From: Saprospiraceae bacterium
GTDB lineage: Bacteria; Bacteroidota; Bacteroidia; Chitinophagales; Saprospiraceae
DNA length: 5,047 nucleotides
NCBI GenBank assembly: GCA_947441325.1
Contig: CANETR010000208.1
Location: 1-5,047, forward strand
Direction of reading: 5' to 3'
The position numbers and the translations under genes were made by a program. The notes beneath the pieces were generated by a model. That model searched no databases, had not been told where the DNA came from, and saw only the letters and a program-made list of their open reading frames with translations. Shown here piece by piece: positions 1 to 5,047 of this stretch. Positions within the stretch are counted from its first letter, which is position 1; the number at the start of each line of letters is the position of its first letter.

Positions 1-469
1 AAGCAGTCGTAGCATCTCCCCTTTCCTGAAAGATAATTCCTTTGTTTAACAAGGCGCTTTCATCTGACGCATCAATTGACAAAACTTTTTCAATATCTGT
101 CAAAGCCTCCTCAAAGTTGAGCATACGCATCTTTAGGTCTGAGCGTAAATTTAGATAATTCAGCTTTTTATTGTTAAAATATACAGCCGTGTCCAAATCT
201 TTCAGGGCTTCAGCATCATTATTAAGCTTTATATAGGTCAATGCCCTGTAATAATACAAAATATCGCTTAACTCACCGTTGTGGTTAATTTCAATTGCAC
301 GATTCAAAGATGCAAGGCATTTTTCGAATCGTTTTCCATCAAAATCAATAATTGCCGCTTTCAGAATCTCTTCTGAATTGGGCTCAGTTTGTTGTGCTTG
401 AATTATTTGAGCATTAATTCCTGCAAAAACAAAAAAGGCAAAGCATATGCTTAAAGCGCAAGGTCTCAT
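1..469 (-). CDS. Secreted TPR-repeat protein, C-terminus beyond window
   Basis: Partial gene: 156 N-terminal residues are visible, read by hand from an ATG at 469, and the frame is still open at base 1. The N-terminus looks like a Sec signal peptide: Arg2, a hydrophobic stretch at about residues 5-19, and a plausible cleavage after Ala20 (FAGINA/QI). No lipobox cysteine is seen. The mature part consists of tetratricopeptide-like helical pairs at about residues 34-62, 68-98 and 103-132, and a fourth beginning near 137, with typical signatures such as YYYRALTYIKLNNDAEALKD and NFEEALTDIEKVLSID. TPRs are protein-interaction scaffolds, so a periplasmic or envelope-associated role is inferred; the partner is unknown. 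It lies just 9 nt downstream of the accD terminator U-tract, and no TAnnTTTG box was found between 490 and 620, so its own promoter is not apparent. The missing C-terminus could carry another domain. Confidence 0.85.
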   Translation of the reverse strand, partial: MRPCALSICFAFFVFAGINAQIIQAQQTEPNSEEILKAAIIDFDGKRFEKCLASLNRAIEINHNGELSDILYYYRALTYIKLNNDAEALKDLDTAVYFNNKKLNYLNLRSDLKMRMLNFEEALTDIEKVLSIDASDESALLNKGIIFQERGDATTA

Positions 470-478
470 AATTTCGAT

Positions 479-503
479 AAAAAAAGCCGATACTTGATCG
501 GCT
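479..503 (-). terminator. Intrinsic terminator after accD
   Basis: On the minus strand a perfect 7-bp stem (AGCCGAT / ATCGGCT) encloses a 5-nt loop (CAAGT) and runs straight into seven T residues. It begins 17 nt after the accD stop codon. The arms lie at 485-491 and 497-503, and the T-tract at 479-485. This is a textbook Rho-independent terminator for accD. It ends only 9 nt before the ATG of the next gene, so it could also act as an attenuator if that gene depends on read-through. Confidence 0.88.
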
Positions 504-520
504 CTATATATTTTTGTATT

Positions 521-1384
521 TTAATCTTTCTGATGCATGTTTTTGAAAAGAACTAAAATATCAGATAGCTGTTCTCTTAGATTTTTTCTTTCAACAATGA
601 AATCTAAAAAGCCATTATCGAGTAAGGATTCAGCTCTTTGAAAACCTTGAGGCAATTCTTTTACTTTAATCGTTTCCATTACAATACGGGGTCCTGCAAA
701 ACCAATCAATGCGCCAGGCTCGGCAATATTTAAGTCTCCCAACATAGCAAAAGAAGCGGTAACGCCACCAGTAGTAGGGTCTGTCATGAAGGATATGTAA
801 GGTAACTTAGCCTCGGCCAGCTGAGTAAGTTTTGCAGAGGTTTTTGCCATCTGCATCAAAGAATAGGCAGATTCCATCATGCGCGCACCACCCGATTTGG
901 AGATAATCATAAAAGGCGCGTGATGCTCAATACAATAGTCAATAGCCTTTGCAATTTTCTCTCCCATTACTGAACCCATAGAACCTCCGATAAAATCGAA
1001 ATCCATAGCTGCAATTACAAAATCATTTTTGTGCACTTTGCCATGCGCTACCGAAATTGAATCCACTAAGCCGGTTTTTTTTCTGGCATCGACCAATCGG
1101 TCTGCATAAGGCTTTTGGTCAACAAAGTTCAAAGAATCTATGGCAGCAATATTTTCGAAGAGCTCTTTGTATTTGCCATTATCAAAAATAATATGGAAAT
1201 AGGCATGAGAACCAATTCGCTCGTGATTGCCACAGCTTGAGCATACAAAAAGCTGCTCAGCCATTTCTTTAACAGTTGTTTTGTGATGACATTTACTACA
1301 CTGGTGCCAAACACCTTCCGGTGCTTCTTTTTTATCTTTTGTAGTAGTTTGAATTCCTTCCTGTTTTCTTTTATACCAAGCCAT
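521..1384 (-). CDS. accD: Acetyl-CoA carboxylase carboxyltransferase subunit beta
   Basis: AccD is the beta subunit of the carboxyltransferase half of acetyl-CoA carboxylase. With AccA it forms an alpha2beta2 complex in the cytoplasm that moves the carboxyl group from carboxybiotin-BCCP to acetyl-CoA, giving malonyl-CoA for fatty acid synthesis. The 287-residue length is normal for the family. The N-terminal zinc ribbon is intact: Cys29, Cys32, Cys48 and Cys51 (CSKC...CSSC). The crotonase-fold core shows GGSMGSVMGEK (133-143), SGGARM (164-169), TTGGVTASFA (204-213) and GFAGPR (228-233), the conserved glycine-rich loops of the acyl-CoA site and oxyanion holes. The ATG at 1384 gives the usual MAWYKR-type start close before the zinc ribbon; no Shine-Dalgarno sequence precedes it, as is common in Bacteroidota. 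A terminator follows at 479-503. Upstream lies an unusual heptamer-repeat leader and a probable promoter at 1699-1728. The gene looks complete and functional. Confidence 0.97.
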   Translation of the reverse strand: MAWYKRKQEGIQTTTKDKKEAPEGVWHQCSKCHHKTTVKEMAEQLFVCSSCGNHERIGSHAYFHIIFDNGKYKELFENIAAIDSLNFVDQKPYADRLVDARKKTGLVDSISVAHGKVHKNDFVIAAMDFDFIGGSMGSVMGEKIAKAIDYCIEHHAPFMIISKSGGARMMESAYSLMQMAKTSAKLTQLAEAKLPYISFMTDPTTGGVTASFAMLGDLNIAEPGALIGFAGPRIVMETIKVKELPQGFQRAESLLDNGFLDFIVERKNLREQLSDILVLFKNMHQKD

Positions 1385-1395
1385 ATGAGTAGATT

Positions 1396-1615
1396 GTTAA
1401 TCGTTTATCGGTTTGAAGTTGATGGTTATTCGTTATGAAGTTGTTCGTTATGAAGTTGTTCGTTATTAGTTGATGGTTGTTCGTTATGAAGTTGTTGGTT
1501 ATTAGTTGATGGTTTTTCGTTTTGAAGTTGAAAGTTGATGGTTTGAAGTTGATGGTTTTTCGTTTTGAAGTTGAAAGTTGATGGTTTGAAGTTGATGGTT
1601 TTATGTTGTAAAGTT
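1396..1615. repeat. GTT-N4/5 heptamer-octamer tandem array (30 units)
   Basis: On the plus strand this block divides without a gap into 30 consecutive units, each beginning GTT and each exactly 7 nt (23 units) or 8 nt (7 units), followed by a 3-nt GTT remnant at 1613-1615. The commonest unit is GTTGATG (7 copies); others are GTTATGAA, GTTGTTC and GTTTGAA (3 each), and GTTATTA, GTTTTTC, GTTTTGAA and GTTGAAA (2 each). Octamers start at 1403, 1432, 1447, 1483, 1519, 1562 and 1605, and most end in GAA or AAA. Larger periods are nested inside: a 15-nt GTTATGAA+GTTGTTC pair (1432-1446 and 1447-1461, with a near copy at 1483-1497), a 36-nt period (1462 to 1498) and a 43-nt duplication. The plus strand has only 8 C in 217 nt, so RNA made in the accD direction would be nearly G-free. 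The mixed 7/8 spacing does not keep a reading frame, so it is not coding. Confidence 0.95.
1505..1590. repeat. Perfect 43-bp tandem duplication within the GTT array
   Basis: Positions 1505-1547 and 1548-1590 are identical over all 43 bases. Each copy comprises six GTT units (GTTGATG, GTTTTTC, GTTTTGAA, GTTGAAA, GTTGATG, GTTTGAA). A third copy starts at 1591 and matches for about 12 bases (GTTGATGGTTTT) before diverging. The perfect identity suggests a recent duplication, by replication slippage or unequal recombination, so copy number may vary between strains. Confidence 0.95.
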
Positions 1616-1689
1616 GTCTAGCGTCTAGTGTCTAAAAGTCTCAAGTCTGAAGTCTAAAAGTCTGATGTCTCGAAGTCTGATGTCTCAAT
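1616..1689. repeat. GTCT-N3/4 heptamer-octamer tandem array (10 units)
   Basis: Ten GTCT tetranucleotides start at 1616, 1623, 1630, 1638, 1645, 1652, 1660, 1667, 1675 and 1682, that is at spacings of 7 or 8 nt only. Units include GTCTGAT (2 copies), GTCTAAAA (2 copies), GTCTGAA, GTCTCAA and GTCTCGAA. A 14-nt string AAGTCTGATGTCTC occurs at 1658-1671 and again at 1673-1686. The block joins the GTT array directly, with the same spacing rule but a different core (GTCT instead of GTT). In the accD sense direction the core reads AGAC. The end of the last unit is ambiguous by a base or two. Confidence 0.93.
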
Positions 1690-1698
1690 AACGCATTA

Positions 1699-1728
1699 CA
1701 AAATTATAAAAAATCATCCGTTTGCAAA
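1699..1728 (-). promoter_or_regulatory. Probable Bacteroidota promoter for accD
   Basis: The minus strand reads TTTG (1728-1725), an 18-nt spacer, then TAATTTTG (1706-1699). This fits the Bacteroidota primary sigma pattern of a -33 TTG/TTTG and a -7 TAnnTTTG separated by about 17-23 nt. It lies just past the rimO stop codon and points toward accD. The predicted start site, about 7 nt downstream of the -7 box, falls near 1692, directly at the edge of the heptamer array. The accD mRNA would then carry a leader of about 300 nt made almost wholly of the repeats. Start-site mapping is lacking, and read-through from rimO is also possible because no terminator was found between them. Confidence 0.65.
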
Positions 1729-1732
1729 AATC

Positions 1733-3046
1733 TTATTTAATAACTTCGCCATAGAGGTCGTATTCTGTAGAATCAAAAATTCTTACATGTGCAAAATCAC
1801 CAATTCGAACATAGGTATTTCCTTTTGCTTCAATTAAAACCTCATTATCAACCTCGGGTGAATCGAATTCGGATCTGCCGATAAAGTAACCACTTTCTTT
1901 TCTATCGATTAAAACCTTCATTTCTTTTCCAATTTTCTCTTGATTCAATTCTGCAGAAATTTCTCTTTGCAGCTCCATCAATTTATTGGCCCTTTCCTCT
2001 TTAATTTCAGCAGGCACATCATCGGTAAATTCAAAAGCGCTTGTATTTTCTTCGTGTGAATATTGAAAAACACCGACTCTTTCAAAACGCATTTCTTTTA
2101 CAAAATCCATCAATTCAGAGAAATCGGCATCAGTTTCACCAGGGAATCCGACAAGAAATGTCGTTCTCAAGGCTATTCCCGGCACTTTTTCTCTGGCTGT
2201 TTTAATCAATTCAGTCGTTTCTTCTTTAGATATTTGACGGCGCATATTTTTTAGCACCTGATCGCTGATATGTTGCAGGGGCATATCAAGATAATTACAA
2301 ACCTTAGTCAAAGCCTGTATGCTATCAAAAACCTCAGTTGGAAATTTAGAAGGATAAGCATAATGCAATCTAATCCATTCTATTCCATCTACATTGTTCA
2401 AAGCTTCCAACAATTCGCCCAAAGCCCTTTTTTTATAAATATCCAAGCCATAATAGGTGAGTTCCTGTGCAATGAGCATAATTTCTTTTACCCCATTTTT
2501 GGCCAGCTTTTTGGTTTCGTCCACCAGCGACTCAATTGTCCTGGAAATATGTTTGCCTCGCATGAGCGGAATAGCACAAAAAGAACAAGTTCTGTTGCAA
2601 CCTTCCGAAATTTTGAGATAAGCATAGTGAGGTGGCGTCAGCAACATACGCTCGCCAATTAGATCCTGCTTATAATCGGCTTCAAGTTTTTCCAGCAGGG
2701 CAGGTAGTTCCATCGTTCCAAAATAAGCATCCACCTCTGGAATCTCTCTTTCTAAATCTGCTTTGTATCTCTCGGAAAGACAACCGGTAACATAAAGTTT
2801 TTCGATATTGCCTTCCACTTTCTCTTCGGCATAAAGAAGGATAGTGTTTATTGACTCTTCTTTGGCCCTGTCTATAAAACCACAGGTATTGATAATCACA
2901 ATATTTGCGTCTTCTTCGCTGTCATGAATTACATCGAATTTATTTTCTTTGAGTTGATGCATCAGAATTTCAGAATCAACCATGTTTTTTGAACATCCTA
3001 GTGTGATGACGTTAACCCTATCTTTTTTTAACTTTTTGGTTTTCAT
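1733..3046 (-). CDS. rimO: Ribosomal protein S12 methylthiotransferase RimO
   Basis: RimO is a radical-SAM enzyme with two iron-sulfur clusters that adds a methylthio group to the beta carbon of a conserved aspartate in ribosomal protein S12. The 437 residues match the family length. The N-terminal UPF0004 (MTTase) domain has the three cluster cysteines Cys18 (TLGCSKNMVDSE), Cys55 (INTCGFI) and Cys89 (VTGCL). The radical-SAM domain has the CxxxCxxC motif at Cys150, Cys154 and Cys157 (SEGCNRTCSFCAIP). A TRAM domain fills about residues 370-437. The LGCSKNxVDSE and RSEFDSPEVDNEV stretches favour RimO over the tRNA-modifying paralogue MiaB. The ATG at 3046 places Cys18 at the usual distance from the N-terminus. 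A -7 box at 3069-3076 suggests its own short-leader transcript. The product is cytoplasmic, and all key residues are present. Confidence 0.96.
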   Translation of the reverse strand: MKTKKLKKDRVNVITLGCSKNMVDSEILMHQLKENKFDVIHDSEEDANIVIINTCGFIDRAKEESINTILLYAEEKVEGNIEKLYVTGCLSERYKADLEREIPEVDAYFGTMELPALLEKLEADYKQDLIGERMLLTPPHYAYLKISEGCNRTCSFCAIPLMRGKHISRTIESLVDETKKLAKNGVKEIMLIAQELTYYGLDIYKKRALGELLEALNNVDGIEWIRLHYAYPSKFPTEVFDSIQALTKVCNYLDMPLQHISDQVLKNMRRQISKEETTELIKTAREKVPGIALRTTFLVGFPGETDADFSELMDFVKEMRFERVGVFQYSHEENTSAFEFTDDVPAEIKEERANKLMELQREISAELNQEKIGKEMKVLIDRKESGYFIGRSEFDSPEVDNEVLIEAKGNTYVRIGDFAHVRIFDSTEYDLYGEVIK

Positions 3047-3068
3047 TTTGATTTATATTGTGCGGCTG

Positions 3069-3076
3069 CAAAGATA
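3069..3076 (-). promoter_or_regulatory. Consensus -7 box (TATCTTTG) for rimO
   Basis: The minus strand reads TATCTTTG, an exact match to the Bacteroidota -7 consensus TAnnTTTG, ending 22 nt before the rimO ATG. The expected start would be near 3062, giving a leader of roughly 16 nt. No good -33 TTG is present at the right distance; only a weak TTTA at 3103-3100 is seen, overlapping the stop codon of the SWIM gene. The strength of this promoter is therefore uncertain. Confidence 0.6.
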
Positions 3077-3098
3077 GCAAAAAATGTGGAATCCTGAG

Positions 3099-4406
3099 TT
3101 AAAGAGCGTAAATACTATTATCCTGAACATAAGCCAATACTTCGATACCTGCAGTAGAATAAGCAATAGACAATGTAATAGGCTGCCCTCCGCTTATCGA
3201 TAAAAGCTTATAAAGTCGCTTATCCGATAGCTTGATAATTGGCAAATAAGATAATTTTTCATCATGGAGTAAAACTTTGTCCTGTATTATTGTTGGCCTT
3301 AAGTTCTCGACAAATGCCTGATCCATGCTAAACCAAGGATTAACTTTTACTTTTTTTGCAAAGCTTGATAGGTAAGCTTCAAAATTATTAAAAACCTTGA
3401 ATTCATGAGCTGAGGCTATCAATTTTATCTCATTTGAATTTAAGAGTGCTCTTTGATAAAATATGGAGGGATAAAAATACAAGTCTGATTCAAAAGTATC
3501 ACTAACATTGAATTTTATGTCAAAATCTCCCTGAAAAAGATAATCTAAAAGCAAGGCAGATGTTCCACTTTTTTTGCCCTGCAACCAAACTTTGCGTTCC
3601 AAAAGTCCATCAAGATTATAGTGTTCTGATTTTCCGCATACCAGCCAAATATCATTCAGTTTCTTGCCGCTTTCGATAACATCGTTTTTCCTAAGCAGCC
3701 TTCCAATCTGATTCAAGAGTTCTTCCTGTTGTTCGAATTCCAGCTTTTCAATATTCTTGAAAACCTGCACCAAAAGGGCAATTTCTCCAATTTTTTGGGC
3801 AATGATGTTGTAATTTATTGTTATTGATGATAGCTCATCGGCAATTTCCCGAATGCCGTAGGAAATGCGGCTCAATTTAGAGTCTTTAAATCTCGCTGCA
3901 GCGTTTTCCCAGAATAGTTGGTTTGAGAAAGCAACATTTGCCAATCCCTGTGCCATTACATCATAAAGCCATCTTTCAAGATCTTCAATGCCAGAGCGCA
4001 TGAGTTCAAGTCGCTCAAAGCTTCTTTTGTCCTTATTGAAAGATTTTGAAGCATCCTCATTAGGAAGCTTTGATTCAACTGAACTTATATTATTATTATT
4101 TGCCCAACGTTGAACCTTGTCAGGCAGAGTTTGATTTGATAATTCATTCCTTGCAAACAAGATTAAAAGCGCCAAACTATGTTTACAGGTTTGTGCTTTT
4201 ACAGGGCAATTGCAGCTGAATAACAATGGCTCGATACAAATCATTATTGAATAAGCATCGGAAGCAGAGCCGCTTATTTCGCCCCAAACAAGATTATCAG
4301 AGCTGGCAGCAACTGACCATTTGTGTAAATTTGCAATATTTTCAGCCCTTTTGTATGTTTCATCATCGGGCGAATAAGAGCGAATTAGCTCTGGGTTGAA
4401 GTGCAT
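3099..4406 (-). CDS. SWIM zinc finger protein of unknown function
   Basis: A 435-residue protein from the ATG at 4406. The frame also permits a TTG start two codons earlier (4412), but ATG is preferred. The recognisable element is an N-terminal SWIM zinc finger, CxC-x6-CxH, at Cys65, Cys67, Cys74 and His76 (CNCPVKAQTCKH), preceded by a W-G-E-x-S-G-S strand pattern typical of SWIM domains. SWIM fingers mediate DNA or protein contacts. A helical region follows at about residues 120-215 (RLELMRSGIEDLERWLYDVM onward); the C-terminal half was not recognised. No signal peptide or membrane segment is seen, so it is probably cytoplasmic. SWIM proteins of this size are known next to MoxR-type AAA ATPase and VWA genes in many bacteria; none of those lies in this window. 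The gene begins 12 nt after the OmpA-like gene stop, suggesting cotranscription. Its biochemical role is unknown. Confidence 0.8.
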   Translation of the reverse strand: MHFNPELIRSYSPDDETYKRAENIANLHKWSVAASSDNLVWGEISGSASDAYSIMICIEPLLFSCNCPVKAQTCKHSLALLILFARNELSNQTLPDKVQRWANNNNISSVESKLPNEDASKSFNKDKRSFERLELMRSGIEDLERWLYDVMAQGLANVAFSNQLFWENAAARFKDSKLSRISYGIREIADELSSITINYNIIAQKIGEIALLVQVFKNIEKLEFEQQEELLNQIGRLLRKNDVIESGKKLNDIWLVCGKSEHYNLDGLLERKVWLQGKKSGTSALLLDYLFQGDFDIKFNVSDTFESDLYFYPSIFYQRALLNSNEIKLIASAHEFKVFNNFEAYLSSFAKKVKVNPWFSMDQAFVENLRPTIIQDKVLLHDEKLSYLPIIKLSDKRLYKLLSISGGQPITLSIAYSTAGIEVLAYVQDNSIYAL

Positions 4407-4418
4407 TGTCAAGCAGTG

Positions 4419-5047
4419 TTAATCAAGATCGGTAATTTTAATCTCTACCCGTTGATTTTTCTGTTTGCCCAATTCCGTACTATTATCAGCTATTGGATTT
4501 CTTTTTCCATAGCCTTTAAAGGATATTCTGCTTCTGCTTATTCCATTTTTTACCAGGAAATCGGCCACATTTTTAGCCCTTTCGCTTGAAAGTTTGTCGC
4601 AATATTCCTGACTTGGCAAACTGTTGGTATGTCCACCTATTTCAATTGAAATACTGGAGTTATTGTTCATAAACTGAAGCAATTTGTATAGAACCCTTTC
4701 GGCGTTATTGGTTAATTTTGAAGAATCTGCCTGGAAATACAGATTTTCAAGTTGAAAAATGTACCCCACCTTCAACTGATTGGTTTTTAGTTCAGGGTTA
4801 AAAACACCTCTATTTTCCTCTTTTACCACTTTTTTTACATCATTGGGATTGGTATTGGTTTGCGTGGTGCTTTGTCCATTATTTTTTTGATTACTGTTTG
4901 TTTTGTCTGCCAAAACCTGATCAGGAATTTTACAGGAAGCTATTTCCGAAGCTTTATCCAAAAGCAAGTTTCCATTATAATGGAACATTGTAGGTGTTTT
5001 GTAATAGGCCTCCAGGAAAAAATAATTGTAATCGCTATTCTTAGGAG
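4419..5047 (-). CDS. OmpA-C domain envelope protein, N-terminus beyond window
   Basis: Partial gene. The frame is open from the stop at 4419-4421 to the right edge. An internal ATG at 4988 exists, but 19 protein-like codons precede it (PKNSDYNYFFLEAYYKTPT), and there is no signal peptide after it, so the true start is judged to lie outside. Numbered from that Met, residues 31-60 are an Asn/Gln/Thr/Lys-rich linker, and about 78-187 form an OmpA-C/MotB-like peptidoglycan-binding domain: NLYFQADSSKLT, IEIGGHTN, LSSERAKNVADFL, GYGKRNPIADN and KNQRVEIKI. Such domains hold outer-membrane or periplasmic proteins to the cell wall. The Arg of the meso-diaminopimelate site is present (Arg137), but the usual Asp in the GHTD motif is Asn122. 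Bacteroidota often fuse OmpA-C to TPR or beta-barrel domains; which applies here is not visible. Confidence 0.88.
   Translation of the reverse strand, partial: PKNSDYNYFFLEAYYKTPTMFHYNGNLLLDKASEIASCKIPDQVLADKTNSNQKNNGQSTTQTNTNPNDVKKVVKEENRGVFNPELKTNQLKVGYIFQLENLYFQADSSKLTNNAERVLYKLLQFMNNNSSISIEIGGHTNSLPSQEYCDKLSSERAKNVADFLVKNGISRSRISFKGYGKRNPIADNSTELGKQKNQRVEIKITDLD

Noticed and set aside
509..516. Plus-strand TATTTTTG resembling a -7 promoter box
   Set aside because: It would drive antisense transcription into accD from an A/T-rich spacer where such matches arise by chance, and no supporting gene lies on that strand.
1396..1689. CRISPR array
   Set aside because: The units are 7-8 nt with no separate spacers and no 24-40-nt direct repeats, and no cas genes are seen.
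2063..2254. Plus-strand open frame of 63 codons
   Set aside because: It lies fully antisense to rimO, whose domains and cysteines are intact; the residues form no recognisable domain.
2270..2662. Plus-strand open frame of 130 codons
   Set aside because: It overlaps the radical-SAM domain of rimO on the opposite strand and shows no family signature; a shadow of the real gene.
4407..4412. TTG start two codons upstream for the SWIM protein
   Set aside because: An ATG lies two codons downstream with equal spacing merit, and no ribosome binding site favours the TTG; the ATG was chosen, though the difference is only two residues.
4401..4589. Plus-strand open frame of 62 codons
   Set aside because: It is antisense to the end of the OmpA-C gene and the start of the SWIM gene, both well supported; no independent evidence.
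4986..4988. ATG at 4988 as the start of the OmpA-C protein
   Set aside because: The same frame continues open to the window edge with protein-like sequence, and the sequence after this Met has no signal peptide, which an envelope protein of this type should have.

Overview
The window is a stretch of Bacteroidota-type chromosome of low G+C content. Three things point to this phylum: -7 promoter boxes of the TAnnTTTG class, no clear Shine-Dalgarno sequences at the starts, and a gene set (RimO, AccD, a secreted TPR protein, an OmpA-C protein) whose sequences look Bacteroidota-like. Order or genus cannot be fixed from this sequence alone.

All five genes lie on the minus strand, so transcription runs from right to left. 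From the right edge: a 5'-truncated gene for an envelope protein with a C-terminal OmpA-like peptidoglycan-binding domain (4419-5047); 12 nt later a gene for a protein with an N-terminal SWIM zinc finger (3099-4406), probably cotranscribed with it; then rimO (1733-3046), with a consensus -7 box just after the SWIM gene stop; a 348-nt gap; accD (521-1384); a clear intrinsic terminator (479-503); and the start of a secreted TPR protein that runs off the left edge (1-469).

The genes themselves are mostly ordinary. rimO modifies ribosomal protein S12, and accD makes one half of the acetyl-CoA carboxylase carboxyltransferase. The two end genes encode envelope or periplasmic proteins of unknown specific role.

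The standout is the rimO-accD gap. From 1396 to 1612 it parses without interruption into 30 units of exactly 7 or 8 nt, each starting GTT on the plus strand. After a 3-nt GTT remnant it switches to 10 units of 7 or 8 nt, each starting GTCT (1616-1689). Inside the first block are higher-order duplications with 15-, 36- and 43-nt periods, including a perfect 43-bp tandem duplication. A good Bacteroidota promoter (1699-1728) lies immediately upstream of the array in the accD direction. The array would therefore make up nearly all of a roughly 300-nt accD leader RNA that has no AUG and almost no G in its main part. Whether this is a regulatory leader, a protein-binding array or a passively expanded repeat cannot be told from one copy.
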